From VBWE01 sp943372645 (lineage in GTDB: Bacteria; Bacteroidota; Bacteroidia; Palsa-965): 64,000 bases of DNA. Shown piece after piece: positions 1 to 7,694 of the stretch (the stretch's first letter is position 1; every line of letters starts with the position of its first letter). The translations under genes were made by a program, and so were the position numbers. The notes under the pieces were generated by a model, which had not been told where the DNA came from, made no database searches, and saw only the letters and a list, made by a program, of their open reading frames with translations. The stretch lies in contig CALRZN010000027.1 in the NCBI GenBank assembly GCA_943372645.1, forward strand, positions 6,631 through 70,630, given 5' to 3'.

Positions 1-661
1 AATAATGCTTTTCGCTTTGTATAAACCAGGCTTTGGCACCCAGTTTTTCGGCAAGAAACCATTTTTCGAGTAAACGGGCACTGCGGCCGTTCCCATCATT
101 CCAGGGATGTATTTTTACAAAAGCAAGGTGAATCATTGCCGCATAATAAAATACCGTTTCAACCGGCATGGGCTCATGCAAAAGGATGCGGAGATCAGCG
201 ATAAAATCCTGCATTTCAGATTCCACTTCACCCGGCATTGCAGCTACATATTCAATACGACCATCGCCCGTAGTAACGAACATGTTTTGCGTTCTGTATT
301 TCCCCTGGTATGCTTCAGTAACAATATGTTTACTCAGCAGTTTATGCGCTTCCCGGATGTTCGTTTCATTGAGCGGATTTTTCTGCGCAAAAATGTATGC
401 ATTGTACAGATCGTCTGTCTTCCGGGTATAATCGGGTTGAAACGGGATACCAAATTTTTTGTGCTTGATATAACTATCCAGGTCAACTTCTTCGCCCTCT
501 ATTTTGCTGCTGAATACAGATGAAACCGAAGTGTAGAAACTGAACGTATCGGTTGACAGTTCTGCATCCTGCAGTGCATCAAAGGCGGCCTGCATGGTTG
601 CAGAAACGGCTTTCATGTATTCGGGCAGTAAATCGGATTTTATGAGTTTCAGTTCAGCCAA
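1..661 (-). CDS. Fic family protein (AMP-transferase type), C-terminus cut by window edge
   Basis: About 220 residues are visible, read leftward; the C-terminal end lies outside the window. The Fic core motif HPWNDGNGRSARL (bases 71-109) matches HPFx(D/E)GNGRxxR; in this family the His is the catalytic base for transferring AMP (or another phosphate-containing group) to a target hydroxyl, and the GNGR loop binds the nucleotide phosphates. Nearer the N-terminus SSKIEG fits the (S/T)xxxE(G/N) inhibitory helix, so this looks like a self-inhibited Fic with the inhibitory helix upstream in the same chain. An in-frame stop lies about 40 bases upstream of 661; the TTG at 661 is taken as start because it keeps the LAELKLIKSDLLPEYM segment, but the ATG at 616 is possible. 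Target unknown. No antitoxin partner is seen. Confidence 0.85.
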   Translation of the reverse strand, partial: MAELKLIKSDLLPEYMKAVSATMQAAFDALQDAELSTDTFSFYTSVSSVFSSKIEGEEVDLDSYIKHKKFGIPFQPDYTRKTDDLYNAYIFAQKNPLNETNIREAHKLLSKHIVTEAYQGKYRTQNMFVTTGDGRIEYVAAMPGEVESEMQDFIADLRILLHEPMPVETVFYYAAMIHLAFVKIHPWNDGNGRSARLLEKWFLAEKLGAKAWFIQSEKHY

Positions 662-765
662 CTTCTTGTTCCGGCTGTGCTTTAACGATTACCGGGAAAG
701 GAAAACACAACCTGACGCTAAATTACGCATTTAAGCGTTTTATACACTTTCGTTTTCCACGATAA

Positions 766-801
766 AAAAATCCCCCGAAGTTTTTTCTCCGGGGGATTTT
801 T
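766..801. terminator. Rho-independent terminator, bidirectional
   Basis: A 12-bp perfect stem aaaaatcccccg / cgggggattttt with a 12-base loop, with A and T runs built into the stem ends so it can work on both strands. It lies behind the leftward gene ending at 946 and in front of the Fic gene, and probably ends the transcript of the FadL-like gene. Confidence 0.85.
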
Positions 802-819
802 ATGAAATGAAATTCTCAC

Positions 820-940
820 GGGCATCTCTAAAAAGCTCAAGATTGAGGCGGACGAAACTTTCGAAAAGCGGAGTTTACTGGTGTAAATGAGCATTTTCGA
901 AATGAGTCCAACGAAGAGATTGGGTTTTTTAGAGGTGCCC
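820..940. repeat. 121-bp palindromic MITE-like element
   Basis: The ends are imperfect inverted repeats, gggcatctctaaaaa (820-834) and ttttttagaggtgccc (925-940), and the inside is itself roughly self-complementary around a centre near 880 (ctttcgaaaagcggagttta against taaatgagcattttcgaaa). It has no coding capacity and sits between the stop codon at 946 and the terminator. The form is that of a small non-autonomous mobile element; no related transposase is seen in the window. Confidence 0.6.
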
Positions 941-945
941 TTAAA

Positions 946-2391
946 TCAGAAACGGAATCCGGCCGTGGCCATCACGTTGGTGATTTTGCTGTCGTTTTTC
1001 ACGGCGTTCGCACCGCTGTAGAAATAATAGTTTTCGCTCCAGCTGGTTTGTACAAAAGCCATGTCGAAATAGAACCGGTCATCCGGATCGCGGTAGCCTA
1101 CGCCGCCGCTGATGCTGGTACGGATGTCTTCGTTGGTGATTCCGGCTGCATACGGATTACCGTACAACCCGAAACCGGCGCGGAAACTGAACGGCTGCAG
1201 GCGGAATTCACCACCAATGCGCAGGTTGCCGGCCGACGTGTATTTCTGGCGGATGGCATCGTTCTGATCGAAAAACACCTGCGGGCTCGAACGCAAACGC
1301 GCGTCGGAGTAATCCACAAATTCGTAGTCGGCGCTGATGATGCCCTGCTTGCCGATAATGAAAGCCACACTGCCCATGGCGCGCATGGGTGTAACAATGC
1401 GGTAATTGTATGCTCCCGAAGGCGAGGTGGCCGAATGGTTGTCGTTCCCGATTTTCGCAACCATATCCGCACTGTACGTATCGCTGAGGCGCAGCATGGT
1501 GGGCGAGTGGAAGGCAGCGCCCACGCGCAGCCAGTCAACCGGGCGATAAATCAAACCGAATTTGAAATTGATGCCCGAGCCGCGGGTTTCGAGCGACGTA
1601 TTGTGCTCAAAGTATTTGAAATTGGCTGCGGTATCATTCACTGCCGTTTCCGAATACGAATTGTATTCTTCGTAACGGATTTGCGGAATACCGAGCGTGC
1701 CGCCCACATACACTTTGTTGGCGTAATTGCCGCCGATGGTAAAATCCCATTCGCCCATGCCGCCGCGGGTTTCGGTGCTGCGGCGCTGCAGCAGTTCAAG
1801 TCCGTCGGGGATGGTATCGCTGTAGGTGGTTCCGCCGTTAAGCGTATCCATCAGCCAGGTCTGGAAGGCCATGCCTTCGTTAAAACCATCCAGCTCGTCA
1901 AACGAACTGCCGGCGGCCGATTCGCGCCAGGCGTCGAGCATCGATCCGACGTTTTTGCCGGTCATCAGCTGGTTCGAATTAAAATTCTGCTGGCGGTTGT
2001 ACCCGAGGCCGAGTGCGATGCTTTGCCATCCGTCTTCCGTGGCGTTGTCCGGTTTCCCGGCAAACACCAGCCCGAAGTTCTGAAACTGCAATCCGAAACG
2101 GCTGTCTTCTGCACCCTGCCCGTTGTAGGTGGAGGTGGTGGTACGGCCGTAAAAGTTGGGCGTAAAGGTGAGTTCGCTGCGGCGGAAAAAACCAATACCG
2201 GCCGGGTTGGAGGCGAGCGACGAAATGTCGGCTCCCACGGCTCCGAACGCACCACCCATCGCATTGTAACGGGCAGTGCCGCCAAACGTGAGCTGGGAGT
2301 AACGGAGTGCATCTATTTCATTCTGCGCGGAGGCAGTATATATTCCTGACAGTCCGGCAATGATGCAGGCTGCGTATCTGATATTTTTCAT
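946..2391 (-). CDS. Outer-membrane barrel protein, OmpP1/FadL-like
   Basis: 481 residues. A signal peptide ends at ASA-Q around residue 22. The mature N-terminus (ALRYSQLTFGGTARYNAMG, then GGAFGAVGADISSLASNPAGIGFF) is the hallmark of the OmpP1/FadL/TodX barrel family, in which an N-terminal hatch plugs a 14-strand barrel that passes hydrophobic compounds; Bacteroidota copies are often labelled hemin receptor without proof. The rest alternates aromatic beta strands and ends in F-R-F, the typical barrel terminus. It lies 18 bases behind the lipoprotein gene upstream and is probably co-transcribed with it. Substrate unknown. Confidence 0.8.
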   Translation of the reverse strand: MKNIRYAACIIAGLSGIYTASAQNEIDALRYSQLTFGGTARYNAMGGAFGAVGADISSLASNPAGIGFFRRSELTFTPNFYGRTTTSTYNGQGAEDSRFGLQFQNFGLVFAGKPDNATEDGWQSIALGLGYNRQQNFNSNQLMTGKNVGSMLDAWRESAAGSSFDELDGFNEGMAFQTWLMDTLNGGTTYSDTIPDGLELLQRRSTETRGGMGEWDFTIGGNYANKVYVGGTLGIPQIRYEEYNSYSETAVNDTAANFKYFEHNTSLETRGSGINFKFGLIYRPVDWLRVGAAFHSPTMLRLSDTYSADMVAKIGNDNHSATSPSGAYNYRIVTPMRAMGSVAFIIGKQGIISADYEFVDYSDARLRSSPQVFFDQNDAIRQKYTSAGNLRIGGEFRLQPFSFRAGFGLYGNPYAAGITNEDIRTSISGGVGYRDPDDRFYFDMAFVQTSWSENYYFYSGANAVKNDSKITNVMATAGFRF

Positions 2392-2409
2392 ACAATGTTG
2401 TTCTTACGG

Positions 2410-3759
2410 TTAACGCGGACGCGGTGAGCTGTTCCCGGAATTGGAGCGGCTGCTGTTTCCGCTGCTGCTGCTGTTACCCGATGAGCGGCCCGAAGACGAA
2501 CTTCCCGACGATGCGTTGCCGGAAGAAGTGGACTGGTGCGGACGTGATTCGCGCGGAGTCGGAGCAGGATCCTGTTTCGGACGCTCGGTGCGCGGTGTGC
2601 TGCTGCCGCCATCGTTACGGCCGCTGTTTGACGGACGCTCGCTGGTGCTGGAAGGCGGTGTGTACACCGGGCGTTCACGGCCCTGTTCGCTGCTGCCTGA
2701 ACCGCTGGTCGGGCGGGTAGAAGTTTCCGAAGGCGTGCTGATGGTTGAGTTGTTGTCAACCGGGCGGGTATAAACCGGCGTGGTGCGGTTGGAAATGGTA
2801 GAAACAGGCGGCGTTGTTTTTACACCGATCGTTTTGTCTAACTCTTCGCGTGATACCGGTGCCACACCATTGTTGGCTACAGTAAGTTCGCTCATTACAC
2901 GTTCACCCAGGGTGCCGTTGTTCACCGCCATGCCACCATCACGTTCGTTTGACGAGGGCGAGCGGCGCGGACCGTAGTAGTAACTGTTGTTGTCGTAGCT
3001 GTTGAAATAGTTGTTGTCGTACAGGCCGCTGTAATAGCCGTTGTACCAGCCGTTATAGTAGCCATTGTTGTAACCGTTCCAGTAGCCGTAGCCTGCACCC
3101 CAGTAGTTCGGGTACGGATTCCAGCCCCAGTTGTTGTAGCCCCAGCCGTAGTTGCACCACGGATCATAAAAACCGTTGTATCCCCAGCCGTTGTTCCAGC
3201 CATTGCCCCAGCCGTTGTTCCAGCTGCAGCCCCAGCCGGTGCCCCAGCCCCAGCCGTTATTGTAATACCAGTTTGTTGAAGGGAAATAGTTGTAGGTATA
3301 ATACGAAGGACCCCACCAGTTGTAACCCATGTAAATGCTCGTGCCCCAGTTGTAGGGGTTGCCGGTGTACCAGTAGGAGTTGGTGTAGTAGTTATCGTAA
3401 TAACCGTACGAATAAACCGGGTTATAGAAGCGGCGGATGCGCGTGGTGTATTCGTAATCGTAATAATCGTCGTAGTTAAAATCTTTATCGTAATAGTCCG
3501 GCTCTTTTTTCGAGCGGGCTTCGGCTGCTGCGGCAGCTTCTTCGCGTTTGCGGGCTTCGTCGCGGGCTATGGCATCGGCTTCACGCTGCTTGCGGTCGGC
3601 TTCTTTTTTGGCGCGGAAAGCAGCCCAGTCGGCCTTTGAATCGGCCGAGGAATAGTACGCATCATCCGTTTCTGACGCACTTGATTTGCCGATGCTCGTG
3701 CAGGAGGAGAACGAAATAGCTGCAAGGGCGGCAAAGGATACAGTGTAAAGCAGTTTCAT
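2410..3759 (-). CDS. Low-complexity Trp/Tyr/Asn/Gly-rich lipoprotein
   Basis: Start set at the ATG at 3759 because it gives a clean lipoprotein signal (KLLYTVSFAALAAISFSSC); an in-frame ATG nine codons upstream would bury it. After the lipobox Cys come a charged, Ala/Glu/Lys/Arg-rich helix (about residues 45-85), a long segment dominated by Tyr, Asn, Gly and Trp in NNGWG/NGYYNG units (about 95-265), and a Ser/Thr/Pro/Arg-rich disordered tail ending SPRPR. No catalytic motif is visible. The composition suggests a surface or periplasmic spacer or adhesive layer; that is inference. Divergent from proS, with 127 bases between the two starts. Confidence 0.75.
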   Translation of the reverse strand: MKLLYTVSFAALAAISFSSCTSIGKSSASETDDAYYSSADSKADWAAFRAKKEADRKQREADAIARDEARKREEAAAAAEARSKKEPDYYDKDFNYDDYYDYEYTTRIRRFYNPVYSYGYYDNYYTNSYWYTGNPYNWGTSIYMGYNWWGPSYYTYNYFPSTNWYYNNGWGWGTGWGCSWNNGWGNGWNNGWGYNGFYDPWCNYGWGYNNWGWNPYPNYWGAGYGYWNGYNNGYYNGWYNGYYSGLYDNNYFNSYDNNSYYYGPRRSPSSNERDGGMAVNNGTLGERVMSELTVANNGVAPVSREELDKTIGVKTTPPVSTISNRTTPVYTRPVDNNSTISTPSETSTRPTSGSGSSEQGRERPVYTPPSSTSERPSNSGRNDGGSSTPRTERPKQDPAPTPRESRPHQSTSSGNASSGSSSSGRSSGNSSSSGNSSRSNSGNSSPRPR

Positions 3760-3832
3760 TTTTTTGCTTTTTACAAGGTTGAACATCCAATTATTAAGAA
3801 CATGCCGTGCGCGTGTGGGATGATTTTATTCC

Positions 3833-3840
3833 TAATTTTG
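3833..3840 (+). promoter_or_regulatory. Bacteroidota -7 box for proS
   Basis: TAATTTTG matches the TAnnTTTG -7 consensus exactly, 46 bases before the proS ATG. No clear TTTG is seen at the -33 distance, so only the -7 element is claimed. Confidence 0.45.
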
Positions 3841-3886
3841 GCAAAATTCTTCTGTCTAAAGGTACAAATTTTATACCAAACACAAT

Positions 3887-5362
3887 ATGTCGAAGGAAAT
3901 TTCAACACGTGCTGAAGATTACTCAAAATGGTACAACGATTTAGTTGTAAAAGCCAATCTCGCTGACCACTCCGCTGTGCGCGGATGTATGGTGATAAAG
4001 CCCTATGGATACTCCATCTGGGAGAAAATGCAGGCCGCACTCGATAAAATGTTTAAAGACACCGGCCACGTAAATGCATACTTCCCGCTTTTCGTGCCTA
4101 AAAGCCTTTTTGAGGCCGAAGAAAAGAATGCAGAAGGCTTTGCCAAAGAGTGTGCCATCGTTACCCACTACCGCCTCAAAACCGACCCCGACCGCCCGGG
4201 CAAACTGATGGTTGACCCGACCGCCAAACTGGAGGAAGAACTGATTGTGCGTCCGACCAGCGAAGCCATCATCTGGAATACCTACAAAAGCTGGATTACC
4301 AGCTACCGCGACCTGCCGATTCTCGTAAACCAGTGGGCCAACGTGGTGCGCTGGGAGATGCGTACGCGCCTGTTTCTGCGTACCGCTGAATTCCTGTGGC
4401 AGGAAGGACATACCGCACACGCCACCAAGGCCGAAGCCATTGAAGAAACCGAGCGCATGCTGGAAGTGTATGCCCATTTTGCCGAAGAATTCCTGGCCAT
4501 GCCGGTAATCAAAGGCATTAAAACCGCCAACGAACGGTTTGCCGGTGCCGAAGAAACCTATTGCATCGAGGCACTGATGCAGGACGGAAAAGCGCTGCAG
4601 GCCGGAACATCACACTTCCTCGGGCAGAATTTTGCGAAAGCCTTTGATGTAAAATACCTGAGCAAGGAAAACAAACAGGAGTTTGTATGGGCCACTTCGT
4701 GGGGCGTTTCTACCCGCCTGATGGGGGCACTGATCATGAGCCACAGCGACGATAACGGATTGGTTATTCCGCCGAAACTGGCGCCGATACAGGTAGTGAT
4801 TGTACCGATCTTCAAAACCGATGAAGAATTTGCGCGCATCACCGAAAAAGCAAATGCCATTATCAAAGCATTAAACGACAAAGGCATCAGCGTAAAATTT
4901 GATGACCGCGATACGTACCGTCCCGGCTTTAAATTTGCCGAGCACGAACTGCGCGGTGTGCCGGTGCGTATGGCCATCGGTCCGAAAGACCTCGAAAACG
5001 GAACCGTTGAACTCGCCCGCCGCGATACGCTGGAGAAGAAACCGGTTGCCATGGAAGGCATTGAAGACTACATCACCGCCCTGCTCGACGAGATACAGAA
5101 AAACCTGTACACCCGCGCGCTCGAACGCCGTGATGCGATGACGCACAGCGTAGATACCTGGGCCGATTTTGAAGCTGCATTAGACAAAGGCGGCTTTATC
5201 ATGGCGCACTGGGACGGTACACCGGAAACCGAAGAAGCGATTAAAGACAAAACCAAGGCAACCATCCGCTGCATCCCGCTGAACAACAAGCAGGAGGCCG
5301 GAACCTGTATTCTTACCGGCAAGCCGTCGGCACAGCGCGTGGTGTTTGCACGGGCGTATTAA
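3887..5362 (+). CDS. proS: Prolyl-tRNA synthetase (ProS, archaeal/eukaryal-type)
   Basis: 491 residues. It charges tRNA-Pro with proline in the cytoplasm. The class II core is clear: motif 1 region (YGYSIWEKMQAALDKMFKDTGH followed by AYFPLFVP), motif 2 (VVRWEMRTRLFLRTAEFLWQ), the THATKAEA-type region and motif 3 (TSWGVSTRLMGALIM), then the anticodon-binding domain. It lacks the roughly 180-residue editing insertion of the long bacterial ProS and ends in R-A-Y, as the short archaeal/eukaryal type (ProS type 3) does; that type is usual in Bacteroidota. The gene heads a rightward group with the genes at 5381 and 6114. Confidence 0.97.
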   Translation: MSKEISTRAEDYSKWYNDLVVKANLADHSAVRGCMVIKPYGYSIWEKMQAALDKMFKDTGHVNAYFPLFVPKSLFEAEEKNAEGFAKECAIVTHYRLKTDPDRPGKLMVDPTAKLEEELIVRPTSEAIIWNTYKSWITSYRDLPILVNQWANVVRWEMRTRLFLRTAEFLWQEGHTAHATKAEAIEETERMLEVYAHFAEEFLAMPVIKGIKTANERFAGAEETYCIEALMQDGKALQAGTSHFLGQNFAKAFDVKYLSKENKQEFVWATSWGVSTRLMGALIMSHSDDNGLVIPPKLAPIQVVIVPIFKTDEEFARITEKANAIIKALNDKGISVKFDDRDTYRPGFKFAEHELRGVPVRMAIGPKDLENGTVELARRDTLEKKPVAMEGIEDYITALLDEIQKNLYTRALERRDAMTHSVDTWADFEAALDKGGFIMAHWDGTPETEEAIKDKTKATIRCIPLNNKQEAGTCILTGKPSAQRVVFARAY

Positions 5363-5380
5363 TTCAGAACGATAAAAAGT

Positions 5381-6070
5381 ATGGCACAGCCTGAATCCAA
5401 AGCCATTATCTTGAAACTGCTGAAAGAAAAATCGGCACTGAAGCAGGATGTATTTCACCAGACCATTGCGCTGTTTAAAGAATTTAAAAGCGTGGTGCAG
5501 GAACTGGCAACCGAACTGCAGCCCGAAGCGCGTGCCATTGACAAACGCCTGGTGGTGGATTTCCAGGACAAAAGCGAATACGAATTTGAGCTGCGTGTGG
5601 CGGGCGATGTGCTTATTTTTAACATGCACACCAACGTATTTGAGTTCGACAAGTCGCACCCGCTGTGGCGCACGGCTTATGTGCGTGATACGCCGCACAA
5701 CAGTTTCTGCGGGCAGATCAGCGTGTACAATTTCCTGAACGATTCGTTTAAGTTCAACCGTATAAACGATACCGGTTACCTGCTGGCCCGCCTGTTCATC
5801 AATTCGGAGAAACATTATTTTGTTGATGGCAAACGCCAGCTCGGTTTCCTGTACAATGATTTTGTAAACAACATCATTGACAAAGCGGCCATGCGTCGTA
5901 TTGCCGAATCGCTGATTATTTACGCGCTCGATTTCGACCTGTACACGCCGCCGTTTGATGCGGTGAAAGAAGTCAGCGTACTGCAGATTATGGAAGCGAG
6001 TATCAGCAACAATGTGAAAACAGCGAAACGGCTGGGATTCCGGTTCCAGGCGGATAATGATATGGAGTAA
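5381..6070 (+). CDS. Conserved hypothetical protein downstream of proS
   Basis: 229 residues, beginning 18 bases behind proS and so probably in its operon. No signal peptide, no membrane segment and no recognisable catalytic motif; the protein looks soluble, alpha/beta, with a charged helical N-terminus (about 1-45) and a conserved-looking middle (FDKSHPLWRTAYVRDTP, then FCGQISVYNFLNDSFKFNRIND). It is not a known family to me. Clean codon use and tight spacing support it as a real gene; function unknown. Confidence 0.8.
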   Translation: MAQPESKAIILKLLKEKSALKQDVFHQTIALFKEFKSVVQELATELQPEARAIDKRLVVDFQDKSEYEFELRVAGDVLIFNMHTNVFEFDKSHPLWRTAYVRDTPHNSFCGQISVYNFLNDSFKFNRINDTGYLLARLFINSEKHYFVDGKRQLGFLYNDFVNNIIDKAAMRRIAESLIIYALDFDLYTPPFDAVKEVSVLQIMEASISNNVKTAKRLGFRFQADNDME

Positions 6071-6113
6071 ACTTTTTATTAAAAACCGGTAGAAGTGCCC
6101 AGCTAAATACGCC

Positions 6114-6539
6114 ATGAAAACAATCCGAAACACAATTATCCTTCTTGCCGCAGTTGCTGTGCTGCCTTTTGTATCCTGCAAAAAATATGAAGAAGGTCCG
6201 GCACTGAGCCTGCGTTCAAAAGCGGCGCGCGTTGCCAATACGTGGAAGATCGAATCCTACACGGTTAACGGTACCGACCAGACGGCAAACATCCAGGCGT
6301 TGCTTCCGAATTATACAGAAACGTATGACAAAGACGGCAATTACAGCTTTGCATACACCGGCAATTCGGGCAGCGGGCGCTGGGAGTTCCAGAATAACGA
6401 CCTCGAAATTAAACGCAACGGGGTGAGTAACCAGTCGTCGGAAACGTTGATTATCCTTAAACTCAAGGAGAAGGAATTCTGGTACCAGATTAAAGACGGA
6501 AGCGATACGGAAGAGGTGCACCTTGTGCCTGCGGACTGA
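6114..6539 (+). CDS. Small lipoprotein, lipocalin-like
   Basis: 141 residues. Lipoprotein signal with lipobox FVSC at about residues 19-22, followed by KKYEEGP, a common start of Bacteroidota lipoproteins. The mature part (KAARVANTWKIESYTVNG, then TYDKDGNYSF, then GRWEFQNNDLEI) has the W-x(3)-Y / G-x-W-E pattern of the small lipocalin-like/DUF5004-type beta barrels. Ligand unknown. Lies 43 bases behind the previous gene. Confidence 0.75.
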   Translation: MKTIRNTIILLAAVAVLPFVSCKKYEEGPALSLRSKAARVANTWKIESYTVNGTDQTANIQALLPNYTETYDKDGNYSFAYTGNSGSGRWEFQNNDLEIKRNGVSNQSSETLIILKLKEKEFWYQIKDGSDTEEVHLVPAD

Positions 6540-6551
6540 ACACAGGGCGCC

Positions 6552-6778
6552 CAAAAGGGCATAACCGATACGAGTCGGTTACCGGGTTCAACCGATGACT
6601 TCAAGTCGAAGCAATGGCAAATCCCGCCAGGAGTCTGAACTGTCATTCAAACGATTTGCGTTTTTCGCAGTTTGATGTATATGATGAAACCTACATTATA
6701 GCTCATGGAAGCTGCTCCGAGCAGGATTCAGTGGTGTACACGGCGTTTTATCTTTATACGGTTACGCGGGGGAAGTGA
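6552..6778 (+). pseudogene. Decayed coding fragment in two frames
   Basis: Two protein-like stretches follow each other in different frames: one ending with TDDFKSKQWQIPPGV at about 6636, and one running from about 6641 to a TGA at 6776-6778 (RFSQFDVYDETYIIAHG, ending YTVTRGK). Neither has a good start. Together they look like the 3' end of a former gene with a frameshift. The last 18 coding bases are repeated at 8981-8998, in the same frame relation to a stop (YTVTRGE). The family is not recognised; it may also be chance open frame. Confidence 0.35.
6754..6771. repeat. 18-bp direct repeat, left copy
   Basis: ttatacggttacgcgggg, identical to 8981-8998. The two copies bracket the two-gene cassette 6784-8945, as a target duplication or attachment site would. 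Confidence 0.7.
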
Positions 6779-6783
6779 TTCTT

Positions 6784-7452
6784 TTACTTTTCCGGATTAA
6801 ATTTGGTGCGTAAAGCCTGATTTTCTTTCATTTGCTCTCCGATAAGAGCGGTAAGTTCACTGATAACATTTCCCCATGGAGCTTTCGCACTGGTTTGCAT
6901 ATTTTTAAAGGCGTTTGGCGGCGAAGCATTCCAGTTAAATGCTTTCTCCATTTCATCTATGCCTATATCGCCTCCTTTTAAATGTACATACAAACGACCC
7001 TGGCGGAGCGCATGCCGTCGGCTGTAAAGCAATTCAGATTGATCCAGCATCGCACGTCCGCCCCGGAAAAGAGTAACGGCCAGTAAAATCATTAAACCAA
7101 AAAAGGTAAAACTGAGAATAAACTGCTCTATTAATTGAATATTTTCAATGTTCTTAGGAAAGTAATAAGAACAAATTATTCGAATACATGCAAACAGGGC
7201 TGATAAAAAAACAGCGATTATTCCACTTATATAATACAAATTTCCCCGCCTGTTATATCTTTCCGCCCTTTCCGATAGCTTTTCAATGGCTTTTTCAACA
7301 AACAGGTCGGTTACTGCAAGTTTGTAAGCTTTGATTGTATATGTTTCTTTTTCGATTTCTTTTGGATAGAGTGCTGTTGTATGATTTAAAATGGCTATCA
7401 GGGCATCATACCTTTTTTTTACCGTATCAACCTGTTTGCTTTCGAGTTCCAT
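6784..7452 (-). CDS. Two-TM helical membrane protein (SLATT-like layout)
   Basis: 222 residues. An N-terminal charged helical region (1-70) is followed by two membrane segments (about 72-95 and 109-130) joined by a short polar turn, then a C-terminal soluble part with a conserved-looking LLYSRRHALRQGRLYVH stretch (141-157) and EMEKAFNWN. This N-helix/2TM/C-helix layout resembles the SLATT type of 2TM effector proteins of nucleotide-signalled conflict systems, but no family-defining motif is certain. It is divergent from the radical SAM gene with 242 AT-rich bases between. The gene is AT-richer than its surroundings and lies inside the 18-bp direct repeats, consistent with transfer. Confidence 0.75.
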   Translation of the reverse strand: MELESKQVDTVKKRYDALIAILNHTTALYPKEIEKETYTIKAYKLAVTDLFVEKAIEKLSERAERYNRRGNLYYISGIIAVFLSALFACIRIICSYYFPKNIENIQLIEQFILSFTFFGLMILLAVTLFRGGRAMLDQSELLYSRRHALRQGRLYVHLKGGDIGIDEMEKAFNWNASPPNAFKNMQTSAKAPWGNVISELTALIGEQMKENQALRTKFNPEK

Positions 7453-7515
7453 TGCTATATGTATTTTGCGTATTTTTTAGTTTATTATTTAAGGTAAATA
7501 TAAAAAATATGAATT

Positions 7516-7544
7516 GTTATTTTGTCATGTTATGACAAAATAAC
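7516..7544. promoter_or_regulatory. Perfect 13-bp inverted repeat in divergent promoter region
   Basis: gttattttgtcat and atgacaaaataac are exact inverse complements separated by gtt. The site lies 64 bases before the start of the two-TM gene and about 150 before the radical SAM start, and there is no T-run behind it, so an operator is more likely than a terminator. A half-site-like tgacaaaa recurs at 7632-7639. Confidence 0.55.
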
Positions 7545-7694
7545 ATAGTTATTCGTTTGTAAACGATTAACAATTATTACTGTTATCAAACACTTAAAGT
7601 ATTAGCGGCTACAGTTGTCCGATTGGCAGCATGACAAAAATTCCAGCGGATTGTGATTTGATATCACCAAGTCACAAACCAACAGGAAATATCC

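Noticed and set aside
1048..2349. 433-aa open frame opposite the FadL-like gene
   Set aside because: Antisense shadow; composition (A/V/R/G/H-rich) and lack of a start context show it mirrors the barrel gene's codon use.
6560..6581. Small taaccga-tacgag-tcggtta hairpin as terminator of the 6114 gene
   Set aside because: Only 7 bp and no T-run behind it.
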